From contig NZ_PDHM01000009.1 in assembly GCF_002573715.1 (NCBI RefSeq), positions 146,950 through 210,949 of the forward strand: a stretch of 64,000 bases of DNA, written 5' to 3'. This stretch comes from Paenibacillus sp. EZ-K15. GTDB lineage: Bacteria > Bacillota > Bacilli > Paenibacillales > Paenibacillaceae. Position numbers and translations under genes: made by a program. Shown piece by piece: positions 44,500 through 53,262 of this stretch. Each line of letters begins with the position of its first letter. The stretch's first letter is position 1. The notes under the pieces were generated by a model, which searched no databases, had not been told where the DNA came from, and saw only the letters and a program-made list of their open reading frames with translations.

Positions 44500-45498
44500 A
44501 TGATGATACAGAATCCGGGCAAGATCAGATGGGGAATCATGGGGACAGGCTGGATTGCGGAGCAGTTTGCAGCCGATCTGGCCTATGTGGAGAACGCTCA
44601 GTTTGTGGCCGTGGGCTCTCGTACGGCAAGCAATGCAGGAGAGTTTGCGTCTAAATACGATATACCGCGGGCTTATGGCAGTTACGAGGAACTCGTGAAG
44701 GATCCCGATATTGACGTTGTGTACATAGCGACTCCGCATCCGCTGCACCGGGATCATGCCTTAATGTGTCTTCAGGCCGGCAAAGCCGTCCTGTGCGAAA
44801 AACCCTTTACGATTAACGGGGATGAACTGGAGGAATTAATGGCAGCTGCACGGGAGCAGAAGCTGTTCCTGATGGAGGCCATGTGGACGCGTTTCCTTCC
44901 CCCGATTCGGAAGGTGCGCGAATGGTTGAACGACGGGCTTATTGGCGACGTTCGGCTGCTGAAGGCCGATTTTGGTTTTCGCAGCGGCTGGAATCCGCAG
45001 GGCCGTTTGCTGAATTTGGAACTTGGCGGCGGGGCGCTGCTGGATGCGGGTATTTATCCGGTGTCGTTTGCATCCATGATTTTTGGAACCGAGCCGGAGA
45101 AGATATGGAGTACCGCGCATATCGGTGAGACGGGCGTAGATGAGCAGTTCTCGGTTATTCTATCTTATGAATCGGGCAAGACCGCTTCGTTAAACGGGGC
45201 GATCCGGCTTGGATTGACGAATGAAGCTTATATTTATGGCACCAACGGATATATTCACATTCCGTCCTTCTTGAATGCAACATCCGCTGCGCTTCATGTA
45301 GATGGCGAGGAACCGGTGGTTGTTACAGATGACCGGCAGGAGAAAGGGTATAGCTTCGAGGCATATGAAGTGGGGCGGTGTCTACTGGAAGGGCGGCTTG
45401 AGAGCGATGTGATGCCGCTCGATGAGTCGCTTGCGATTATGAGGCTGCTGGATCAGATCCGGGGGCAGTGGGGCCTGAAGTATCCTTCGGAAGGTTAA
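44500..45498 (+). CDS. Gfo/Idh/MocA family NAD(P)-dependent oxidoreductase
   Basis: The protein has 332 residues. The N-terminal Rossmann motif is WGIMGTGWIAEQFAADL; the family EKP motif is present in AVLCEKPFTINGDELEEL, and GGGALLDAGIYPVSFA is the usual C-terminal-domain substrate helix. The family oxidises or reduces sugars, inositols and related compounds; the substrate is unknown. GAGGAG precedes the ATG at 44500 (an ATG at 44503 is an alternative). A terminator follows. Confidence 0.9.
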   Translation: MMIQNPGKIRWGIMGTGWIAEQFAADLAYVENAQFVAVGSRTASNAGEFASKYDIPRAYGSYEELVKDPDIDVVYIATPHPLHRDHALMCLQAGKAVLCEKPFTINGDELEELMAAAREQKLFLMEAMWTRFLPPIRKVREWLNDGLIGDVRLLKADFGFRSGWNPQGRLLNLELGGGALLDAGIYPVSFASMIFGTEPEKIWSTAHIGETGVDEQFSVILSYESGKTASLNGAIRLGLTNEAYIYGTNGYIHIPSFLNATSAALHVDGEEPVVVTDDRQEKGYSFEAYEVGRCLLEGRLESDVMPLDESLAIMRLLDQIRGQWGLKYPSEG

Positions 45499-45518
45499 GC
45501 CGTCTTGGCGTATAAGGG

Positions 45519-45553
45519 AGCAGTGCGAGAGAACTTCTCGCCCTGCTTTTTTT
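45519..45553 (+). terminator. Terminator after the oxidoreductase gene
   Basis: GCAG-GCGAGAG pairs with CTCGC-CTGC and runs into seven T. Confidence 0.82.
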
Positions 45554-45611
45554 GTTGTTGTCAGAGTTCAGGTGACGTGAGCTATATCATTATGTATTTT
45601 CAATGTCATTA

Positions 45612-45665
45612 TTTACATAAGTTTTACGTAGGGATGACAAGCCATTAATACCCCCTTGTTATGCT
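45612..45665 (+). promoter_or_regulatory. PhoP-type direct-repeat promoter of the double-phosphoesterase SLH gene
   Basis: Half-sites TTTACA (45612), TTTACG (45623), a weaker ATGACA (45634) and TTAATA (45645) are spaced exactly 11 bp. The -10 box TATGCT (45660-45665) starts 15 bp after the start of the last one. This copy shows all four half-sites of a full Pho box. The transcript would start about 50 bp before the gene. Confidence 0.6.
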
Positions 45666-45721
45666 GGAGCTGTTTGACAGTCTTGCTTCACACCCATCCA
45701 ACATCATAAAGGAGAGAATAC

Positions 45722-48700
45722 ATGATTACTCATCTGTACAAAAGGCTATTATCCATGCTGTTATCCGCAGCGTTAGTGTTTGGATTATTTGCAGGAATCG
45801 GATCCTCATCCACTGTTGAAGCAGCAACGCAGGATCAGCCTAATATCTTACTTCAGCGCAATGCGGAGTGGAAGTATTTTGATCAGGGCCAAGATTTAAC
45901 AACCGTATGGCGTTCCACCTACGATGATTCCTCATGGGAATCCGGATTCGCTCCTTTCGGTTATAAAGATAACGGAAGCGGCATAACAACCGCGGAGTTT
46001 GGTCCGCTTACCACCGAAGTAGACTACGGTGCGGATAAAAAGCTCAAGCACCGCACGACGTATTTCCGAACCAACCTTCAAGTCAGCAAGGACCAAATTG
46101 ACGGTTACGGCCAGATTCTCGGCACGTTCGGCATTGATGACGGCGCCGTACTCTACGTCAATGGCCATGAAGTAAGACGCATGGGCATGCCGGAAGGCGA
46201 GATCACGTACGACATGAAGGCGACCTCGAGCAAGGACCTGCCCGTTATATATGGGGACGTGGACCTGACCGAGCCGCTGAAAACATATTTGCAGGACGGC
46301 AATAACGAAATTGCGGTCGAGATCCATCAGCAGAGCGACAGCAGCTCGGATCTATATTTCGATATGGAGCTTACCGCGTTAGCGCAGGCACCGGCACTGG
46401 ATATTTCCAAGGTTACGGTAACCTTCCATGGAGACGCGACCAGCGCGAAAGGCTTTACCTGGTATACGCCGCTGGGCTCTTCCCAAAGCGATGTCCAGGT
46501 TGTGGAGAATCGCGGGGCCGCGCCGGACTTCAGTCAGGCGCTAGCATTTAGCGGTCATACTTCCGTCTCCTCGAATTCTCCGGGAGAGCATGTACATAAA
46601 GCGGAAGCGACAGGTTTAATAGCGAATACCTCCTATTATTTCAGAGTTGGGGACCAGAGCCTGAATGTGTGGAGCGAGGTTGGTACCTTTCAGACGGCAC
46701 CTATCAGCGGCGCCTTCACGTTTATCGATCTGACGGATACGCAAGCGAAGGAAGAGGACGAGGCGATGCTGTCGGCAGCTACCTTGTCCAAAGCACTTGC
46801 CACTATTCCAGATGCTAAATTCGTTGTCCATAACGGAGATGTAGTGGAGAACGGCACATCGGAGCAGGAATGGAACTGGCTGCTGGGCCATTCACAATCT
46901 AGCCTTTTGAATACAACAATTGCCCCGTCCGCAGGGAATCACGAGAATAAGAACTACGCCTTCTACGAGCATTTTAATGTGAAGCAGCCAGGCAACGCTG
47001 CTACGATTACCGGCGCATACTACTCTTATGATTACAGCAATGCGCATTTCATCGTACTTAACTCCAATGAGAATTCGTCCGAGTACGCAAATTTCTCTGC
47101 AGAGCAAGTGGCGTGGATGAAGCAGGATGTGGAGCAAGCGAAGGCTGCCGGCGCAGACTGGATTATCGTCAATATCCATAAAGGGCCGTATACAACTTCG
47201 AATCACGCAACCGACAGCGACATCATTGGCGCGAACGGAGTAAGAAACAAAATTGCTCCACTGATGAACGAGCTGGGAATTGATATGGTGCTGCAGGGCC
47301 ATGATCACATCTATGCGCGGACAAAGCCGATCAAGAGCGACGGAACCGCCGAGGATTTCACGAAAATTACCGAGACGCTTAATGGGCAGAACATCGAATA
47401 TGCAGTTAAGCCGGATGGAACCATCTACATGATTCCTGCTACCGCAGGAGCTAAGGTTTATTTCAAGAACCAGAAGCCGGAGCTGGGTGATTCATATTTC
47501 AATTTGTTTGAGCGCGCCGAAGAGAACCACGCCCGCCAGTACGGAAATACAACCAGCCTTGCCAGAGGCCAGGTTCAGAACTTTGTCGGGTTTACGATCG
47601 ACGGTGGCAAGCTGACAGCTGTGACGTATGAAATCGATCAGAATCAGAAGAACGGGCAGCCGTTTATCGTGGATCAGTTTGGAATCATGAAGGAGACGAA
47701 GCCGGATCCTGTTCAGGAAAAAGTGGGCAAAGTGACGGTTACGTTCCACGGCGATGCCAAAACATCCAAGGGTTTCACCTGGTATACATCCCAGCAGGTG
47801 ACAGGCAGTGACCTTCAGATCGTGGAGAAGTCTGCTGTCGCTCCTGACTTTACGAATGGGATCACGTTCCAAGGACGTTCGGCTGCCTCTACTAATTCAG
47901 CAGCAGAACTTGTGCATAAAGCGGAAGCAACGAAGCTCAAGCCCAATACGTCCTACGATTTCCGCGTAGGGGATGCAGCGCTTGGGGTTTGGAGTGAGAC
48001 GGGAACCTTCCGGACTGCACCGGAGAAAGGAGCGTTCACGTTCATTGATTTGGCCGATACGCAGGCGAAGGCAGAAGATGAAGCGGTGCTTTCATCCGAG
48101 ACACTTGCCAAGGCGCTGGCTACCGTGCCGGAAGCGCAATTCGTCGTCCATAACGGCGATATTGTAGACAAGGGCGTCAAGGAAGAACAGTGGAATTGGC
48201 TGTTAGGTCATTCGCAGGAAAGCTTGCTCCATACGACGCTGGTGCCATCCGCGGGTAACCACGAGGATGAAAACTACGCTTTCATCGAACATTTCAATGT
48301 ACAGCAGCCGGACAATTCGGCAACCGAGACCGGAGCGTACTACTCATACGATTACAGCAACGCGCATTTCGTTGTGTTGAATTCCAATGAGGACTCGGAC
48401 GTGTACGATAATTTCTCTGTCGAGCAAGTGGAATGGCTCAAACAAGATGTACAGAAGGCTAAAAAAGCCGGAGCGGAGTGGGTGATCGTCAATATTCATA
48501 AGGGTCCGTACACCACGTCTAATCATGCCACGGACTCTGATATTATGGGTGCTAATGGCGTCCGGTCCAAGATTGCTCCGTTAATGGCAGAGCTCGGCAT
48601 TGATTTTGTATTGCAGGGTCATGATCATATTTATGCCCGTACCAAACCGATCAAGGCTGACGGCAAAGCGGCAGAGCCGGAGAAGATTAAGGAGATGCTA

Positions 48701-49831
48701 AACGGCGAGAAGCTGGAATATTCGGTGAATCCGGACGGTACGATCTATTTGATTCCGGCAACCGCAGGACCGAAGGTTTATTATAAGAATCCAAGCGAAA
48801 AGCTTGGGGATGCTTACTACGGATTATTCGAACGCGCGGAAGAAAATCATGCGGCCAAATACGGCCCGGATCCGAGCGATAACCGGCGTCCGAAACGCAG
48901 CCAGGTACAAAATTTCGTCGGTATTACGATCGATGGAGGCAAGCTGACCGCGGTCAGCTATGAAATTGATCAGAACCTCAATGGTGCACAGCCAATTATC
49001 ATTGATCAATTCGGCATCGTGAAGAAGGATGTTCAAACGCCGAATCCGGATCCAGGAACTCCAGGTCCGGGACCAGGTCCGGGAACACCGAATCCTGGTC
49101 CTGGCACATCCAATCCAGGATCAGAAAGCAACTCTGGTTCAGGCAATAATCCAGGTTCCGGTTCAGGAAGTGGCTCAGGATCAGGCTCGGAGAACGGTTC
49201 AGGTACCGGGAATGGAACGAACCCGGGTAACGGATCGGAAACAGGTTCTCAGCCTGGAAGCAGCCCTGGTACGGATTCGGGTAATGGGAATCCACCGGCG
49301 CTGAAGGATACTGCGGGGCACTGGGCCAAATCAGCCATCGATAAGGCCGTGGCAGCAGGCTTTGTCAACGGGTATGGAGATGGAACCTTCAGGCCAAATC
49401 AACAGGTTACGCGGGCTGAATTCATGGCTATGCTGGGCCGCGCGCTGTATCTGACCGAAGGCGGGACTAAGCTTACGTTTACGGACGCAGGCAAGATTCC
49501 TTCGTGGGCCAAGGATGCTGTAGCGCAAGGCGTGGCAGCAGGCATCATCAGCGGTTACAAGGATGGCTCCTTCGGTCCGCATAAGCCGCTGAACCGGGCC
49601 GAGCTGGTAGCGATGATCGTTCGCGCCAGCGGAATCAGTCCCGACTCGGTAGCGAAATTGACCTTTAAAGATACGAAGGAAATTCCGAAGTGGGCTGCGC
49701 CGTATATTGCGACTGCGGTTGATGCAGGACTTGTGGGCGGTGTGGGTAACAATCGCTTCGCACCACAGCAATTCGCAACACGGGCGGAAGCCGTGACGCT
49801 GATTATCGGACTTCTTGAATACGTGAACTGA
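45722..49831 (+). CDS. SLH surface protein with two tandem FN3-phosphoesterase units
   Basis: The protein has 1369 residues: signal peptide (1-34), beta-sandwich domain (about 47-223; WKYFDQGQDLTTVWRSTYDD), then two homologous units starting at residues 230 and 670. Each has a purple-acid-phosphatase-like FN3 domain (KVTVTFHGDA, FTWYT) and a calcineurin-like phosphoesterase with (V/I)VHNGD or VVHNGD, SAGNHE, NIHKGPYTT and QGHDHIYARTKP as metal-binding motifs. A Gly/Ser/Pro/Asn-rich linker (about 1105-1193) leads to three SLH repeats (1197-1369) that bind the pyruvylated wall polymer. Both units keep their metal ligands, so both should be active. It would release phosphate from organic phosphates at the cell surface. 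Monocistronic, with a PhoP-like promoter and a terminator. Confidence 0.9.
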   Translation: MITHLYKRLLSMLLSAALVFGLFAGIGSSSTVEAATQDQPNILLQRNAEWKYFDQGQDLTTVWRSTYDDSSWESGFAPFGYKDNGSGITTAEFGPLTTEVDYGADKKLKHRTTYFRTNLQVSKDQIDGYGQILGTFGIDDGAVLYVNGHEVRRMGMPEGEITYDMKATSSKDLPVIYGDVDLTEPLKTYLQDGNNEIAVEIHQQSDSSSDLYFDMELTALAQAPALDISKVTVTFHGDATSAKGFTWYTPLGSSQSDVQVVENRGAAPDFSQALAFSGHTSVSSNSPGEHVHKAEATGLIANTSYYFRVGDQSLNVWSEVGTFQTAPISGAFTFIDLTDTQAKEEDEAMLSAATLSKALATIPDAKFVVHNGDVVENGTSEQEWNWLLGHSQSSLLNTTIAPSAGNHENKNYAFYEHFNVKQPGNAATITGAYYSYDYSNAHFIVLNSNENSSEYANFSAEQVAWMKQDVEQAKAAGADWIIVNIHKGPYTTSNHATDSDIIGANGVRNKIAPLMNELGIDMVLQGHDHIYARTKPIKSDGTAEDFTKITETLNGQNIEYAVKPDGTIYMIPATAGAKVYFKNQKPELGDSYFNLFERAEENHARQYGNTTSLARGQVQNFVGFTIDGGKLTAVTYEIDQNQKNGQPFIVDQFGIMKETKPDPVQEKVGKVTVTFHGDAKTSKGFTWYTSQQVTGSDLQIVEKSAVAPDFTNGITFQGRSAASTNSAAELVHKAEATKLKPNTSYDFRVGDAALGVWSETGTFRTAPEKGAFTFIDLADTQAKAEDEAVLSSETLAKALATVPEAQFVVHNGDIVDKGVKEEQWNWLLGHSQESLLHTTLVPSAGNHEDENYAFIEHFNVQQPDNSATETGAYYSYDYSNAHFVVLNSNEDSDVYDNFSVEQVEWLKQDVQKAKKAGAEWVIVNIHKGPYTTSNHATDSDIMGANGVRSKIAPLMAELGIDFVLQGHDHIYARTKPIKADGKAAEPEKIKEMLNGEKLEYSVNPDGTIYLIPATAGPKVYYKNPSEKLGDAYYGLFERAEENHAAKYGPDPSDNRRPKRSQVQNFVGITIDGGKLTAVSYEIDQNLNGAQPIIIDQFGIVKKDVQTPNPDPGTPGPGPGPGTPNPGPGTSNPGSESNSGSGNNPGSGSGSGSGSGSENGSGTGNGTNPGNGSETGSQPGSSPGTDSGNGNPPALKDTAGHWAKSAIDKAVAAGFVNGYGDGTFRPNQQVTRAEFMAMLGRALYLTEGGTKLTFTDAGKIPSWAKDAVAQGVAAGIISGYKDGSFGPHKPLNRAELVAMIVRASGISPDSVAKLTFKDTKEIPKWAAPYIATAVDAGLVGGVGNNRFAPQQFATRAEAVTLIIGLLEYVN
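46409..49022 (+). repeat. Internal tandem duplication of the phosphoesterase unit
   Basis: Unit 1 starts at 46409 (residue 230) and unit 2 at 47729 (residue 670), a period of about 1.32 kb. They share long stretches of protein identity (for example SNAHFIVLNSNE/SNAHFVVLNSNE and VNIHKGPYTTSNHATDSDI) but the DNA has drifted at third positions, so the duplication is old and kept by selection. Confidence 0.85.
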
Positions 49832-49839
49832 ATGAATTA

Positions 49840-49881
49840 GGAAGCCAATACGGGGGATTGTCCCGTATTGGCTTCTTTTTT
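49840..49881 (+). terminator. Terminator after the double-phosphoesterase gene
   Basis: A perfect stem GAAGCCAATACGGG/CCCGTATTGGCTTC followed by six T. Confidence 0.9.
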
Positions 49882-49923
49882 GTGATTCCTACGTCACGGA
49901 CAGCTTAAATTCCTGCCTGTTCA

Positions 49924-49979
49924 ATAAAATTATATTTTACTAAAACTATTGAAATTTGAAATAAAATTTCAATATGATA
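49924..49979 (+). promoter_or_regulatory. 56-bp palindromic promoter element, copy 2 (before the GHL10 gene)
   Basis: A perfect inverted repeat ATTGAAATTT/AAATTTCAAT (49948-49973) overlaps a promoter with TTGAAA (49949) and TATGAT (49973), 18-bp spacer. The block aligns without gaps with 37524-37579. The long leader (49985-50123) contains an unused-looking AGGAGGTGG at 50039 and a 20-codon open frame (50044-50106) whose stop touches the gene's ribosome-binding site; whether that frame is translated is unclear. Confidence 0.6.
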
Positions 49980-50123
49980 GAGATAGAGATGAACATGTGT
50001 ATACAGACCATCACGATCATCTACTCTAGCAGATCGATAGGAGGTGGGCGGCAGCCGATTTCGCTTGGAATTGGACTTCAGTTTGGATAGCAAGCATTCA
50101 TACTAAAGGGAGTGAATTCGTGA

Positions 50124-53060
50124 ATGATAACCAAAAGGCGTGTCTATCGAAGTAAGTCGATCCTATCCATGACGCTGGCGTTAGCCGTGATGTTCAGCTC
50201 GGCTGTTTCTGCTTGGGGCAATTCCATTGATGAGTACGCAAGTACCGGAGAGCCAGGGGCGATCGTTTTGGAAGATTTTGAATCGGTAACGAACTTGTCC
50301 GCATCCTCCGTAAGGGGAATGGCCCAGTTGGATGTAGTAGGAAGGCCGGAGCCAATCTATTACGGACATCACGCTGCAGCTCTAACTTATGATTTTGTGG
50401 GCAGCGAATCCGGCACCTCGGCGGCTTATCTCAACTTCAAAGATCCGGACGGTTCTACCGGCAGAAGCGTCCCCGGTTCACCGACTGCACTCGGTTTATG
50501 GGTTTACGGCGATGGCGGGAACCACTGGCTTCGGGCCCAGCTTCAGGATTCTTCCGGCGGCAAGCATGCCGTGGATTTAACCTCTACCTCCGGGTTTAGC
50601 TGGAAGGGCTGGAAATACGTCAAATTTAACGTCCCCTCTACCATCAAGGCTCCCCTCAAAGTGAATCAAATCTATATCACCGAATTAAAAGATACGAATA
50701 AAAACAAAGGTACCGTATACTTCGACAGGCTGTCCGCATTCTATACGGCTTCTCAGGTGTACGGGCTCGATATTGGCGGGCTGACGCCCATGGGCGTAGG
50801 AGAGACGGTGAAGCCCCAAGTATATGCAACCTATGAAGGATATACGGAACCTGCATTATTAACAACCGGCGTGAAACTCACCAGCAGTGACAACAACATC
50901 GCTACGGTCACGGGCGCTACATACGACACCATTGAAGCATTGGCGCCGGGAACGGTAACCATAACAGCTGAATACGGAGATGCACCGAAAGCTCAGTATG
51001 AGCTTCATATTACGCAGGATGTGCCAGCCCCTGGAGAATTGCTGTTATCCGGGCCGCTTCATATGGAGACCAGTCTTACGGGAAAAATGCGAACCAGTGT
51101 GGTTTACTCCGTATACGGAAACCAGACGGACCCTGTATGGCTGACTGAAGGAATTAGCTATGCAAGCGATCAACCGGGCGTTGTATCGGTAGATCAAGCC
51201 GGTCAGTTGACCGCAATTTCCGCGGGAACGGCAGACATTACAGCAATGTACCGCGGAATAACCGCACAGCATGCCATTACAGTGACGGACCCGGTTCCTG
51301 TTATGCAGAGCATCGAACTTCAAGGTCTTACAGCGGTTACGGTTGGAGACTCCTTCGAGACGGCGGTGTCCGCAACCTACTCCTGGATGGAGGAGCCGGT
51401 AATCATAACGGAAGGCGTTACGTTTACCAGCAGTCATCCGGATGTAGCCGCTGTCGATGATAAAGGAGTGGTATCCGGCTTGAAGATAGGTTCCGCTAGA
51501 GTAACAGCCACCTTCCAAGGAAAGACCAGCTCGCTCTACATCACGGTGAACAAAGCTTCTGAGCATCCGAAAGCCGAGATGAGAGCGGCCTGGATTGCAA
51601 CCGTCGACAATATTGACTGGCCAGCCAAAGGAGTCACCGACCCGGATCAGCAGAAACAGCAGTTTATCAGCCTGCTTGACCAGCTGGAGGATGCGGGGAT
51701 GAACGCGGTCATTATGCAGATCAAGCCGACGGCGGATGCATTCTACCCGTCCAATTACGGGCCATGGTCAGAATGGCTGACGGGAGTTCAGGGCAAAGAT
51801 CCGGGGTACGATCCTCTGGCATTCCTGCTGGAGGAAGTCCATAAGCGGAACATGGAGTTTCATGCCTGGTTTAATCCATATCGCATCAGTCTTCAAGGAG
51901 ACATTAACAAACTTGTAGCAGACCACCCGGCCAGGCAGCATCCGGAGTGGGTCGAAGAATATGGCGGCAAGCTGTATTTTAACCCAGGGATACCGGAAGC
52001 ACAGCAATTTATTATCGATGGCATCATGGAGGTCGTTCGGAATTACGACATCGACGCCGTGCATTTTGACGATTACTTCTACCCGTATCCCGTAACCGGC
52101 GTGGATTTTCCGGATACGGACACCTTTAACCAGTACAAAGGCTCCTTTACGAACAAGGGGGACTGGAGAAGAAATAACGTCAATCAATTCATACAGAACG
52201 TGAACAAAGCCATCAAGGCAGAGAAGAGTTACGTGAAATTCGGCATCAGTCCGTTTGGTATCTGGAAAAATAAATCCAGCGATCCGACCGGCTCTGAAAC
52301 CAGTGGTCTTGAGAGTTACAATGCCATCTATGCCGACTCGAAGAAATGGGTTGAAGAAGAGTGGATCGATTATATTACGCCACAGATTTATTGGAATATC
52401 GGTTATTCCGCTGCCGCTTACGATAAGCTGATCGATTGGTGGAGCGGGATCGTGTCCGGCAAGAATGTTCATCTATACAGCGGACAAGCCGTATATAAAA
52501 TCGGGTCGAATGCCGATTGGTCCAACCCCGAAGAGATGCCGAACCAGATCCATTACAATCGCAACTTTGAGGAAGTCCGGGGCAGTATATACTTCAGCTC
52601 CAAATGGTTTAAGGATAATGCGCTCGGATTTACGGACAGACTGAAGAACGATCTGTATCGATATCCGGCATTGATCCCGGCGATGCCTTGGATCGATTCG
52701 GAGGCGCCGACTTCGCCCAAGAAGCCAAAGGCTGATCACGAGCAGGATGGTGTGCAGCTAAGCTGGAGGTCGATAGATGATGAGACGTATTATGCGGTCT
52801 ATCGTTTTGATGGCCGAGACGCCGGCAGTGTTCAAGATCCGTCGCATTTGTTAGGGACTCTCCGAAAAACCGCCGGTACGACGCAGTCCTTTGTTGATCA
52901 TACCGTCGTAAAGGGACAAACCTACACTTATGTTGTGACGGCCGTCGATCGTCTGCATAATGAGAGTGCCCCAAGCAAACCGGTCACGGTGAAAGTGAAA
53001 CAAACCGGCAAGCCTGGAAAGCCACCGGTGAACCCACCGGGGAAACCAAGCAAACCGTGA
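50124..53060 (+). CDS. Secreted GHL10 (YngK/DigH-like) glycosyl hydrolase with Ig-like domains
   Basis: The protein has 978 residues: signal peptide (1-31), carbohydrate-binding-like domain (about 47-208) resembling the one in the giant SLH protein, three BIG_2 Ig-like domains (213-476), the GHL10 catalytic barrel (about 485-856; MRAAWIATVDNIDWPAKGVT, FHAWFNPYRIS, AVHFDDYFYPYP, YITPQIYWNIGY), an FN3 domain (860-960) and a Pro/Lys-rich tail. Related enzymes (E. coli DigH, Bacillus YngK) act on peptidoglycan glycan strands stripped of stem peptides. It has no SLH domain; the basic tail may hold it to the wall. The ATG follows AAAGGGAGTG. Confidence 0.88.
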   Translation: MITKRRVYRSKSILSMTLALAVMFSSAVSAWGNSIDEYASTGEPGAIVLEDFESVTNLSASSVRGMAQLDVVGRPEPIYYGHHAAALTYDFVGSESGTSAAYLNFKDPDGSTGRSVPGSPTALGLWVYGDGGNHWLRAQLQDSSGGKHAVDLTSTSGFSWKGWKYVKFNVPSTIKAPLKVNQIYITELKDTNKNKGTVYFDRLSAFYTASQVYGLDIGGLTPMGVGETVKPQVYATYEGYTEPALLTTGVKLTSSDNNIATVTGATYDTIEALAPGTVTITAEYGDAPKAQYELHITQDVPAPGELLLSGPLHMETSLTGKMRTSVVYSVYGNQTDPVWLTEGISYASDQPGVVSVDQAGQLTAISAGTADITAMYRGITAQHAITVTDPVPVMQSIELQGLTAVTVGDSFETAVSATYSWMEEPVIITEGVTFTSSHPDVAAVDDKGVVSGLKIGSARVTATFQGKTSSLYITVNKASEHPKAEMRAAWIATVDNIDWPAKGVTDPDQQKQQFISLLDQLEDAGMNAVIMQIKPTADAFYPSNYGPWSEWLTGVQGKDPGYDPLAFLLEEVHKRNMEFHAWFNPYRISLQGDINKLVADHPARQHPEWVEEYGGKLYFNPGIPEAQQFIIDGIMEVVRNYDIDAVHFDDYFYPYPVTGVDFPDTDTFNQYKGSFTNKGDWRRNNVNQFIQNVNKAIKAEKSYVKFGISPFGIWKNKSSDPTGSETSGLESYNAIYADSKKWVEEEWIDYITPQIYWNIGYSAAAYDKLIDWWSGIVSGKNVHLYSGQAVYKIGSNADWSNPEEMPNQIHYNRNFEEVRGSIYFSSKWFKDNALGFTDRLKNDLYRYPALIPAMPWIDSEAPTSPKKPKADHEQDGVQLSWRSIDDETYYAVYRFDGRDAGSVQDPSHLLGTLRKTAGTTQSFVDHTVVKGQTYTYVVTAVDRLHNESAPSKPVTVKVKQTGKPGKPPVNPPGKPSKP

Positions 53061-53157
53061 GTTTACATGAGCGCGATAGGATATAATCCATACCGTTAAC
53101 GGCTGATCCACTTCCTTAGCAAGATGTCGCTTCAGGGAACGGACGGCCCACTTCAAG

Positions 53158-53199
53158 AAAAAGGGACATCCCGGCTTATAGCCTTGGGATGTCCCTTTT
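53158..53199 (+). terminator. Terminator after the GHL10 gene
   Basis: A perfect stem AAAAGGGACATCCC/GGGATGTCCCTTTT with a 13-nt loop. Confidence 0.8.
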
Positions 53200-53262
53200 G
53201 CGCTTGTTCCAATGGAGATGCTACGTGATACAATAGGTGCATTACGACCTGGAGTGTGGTGC

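Noticed and set aside
49035..49300. Low-complexity tandem DNA that might look like a repeat array
   Set aside because: It encodes the Gly/Ser/Pro/Asn-rich linker of the SLH protein in frame; no regular spacers, so not CRISPR.
51768..52472. 234-codon minus-strand frame inside the GHL10 gene
   Set aside because: Antisense shadow of the catalytic domain; no start signals.
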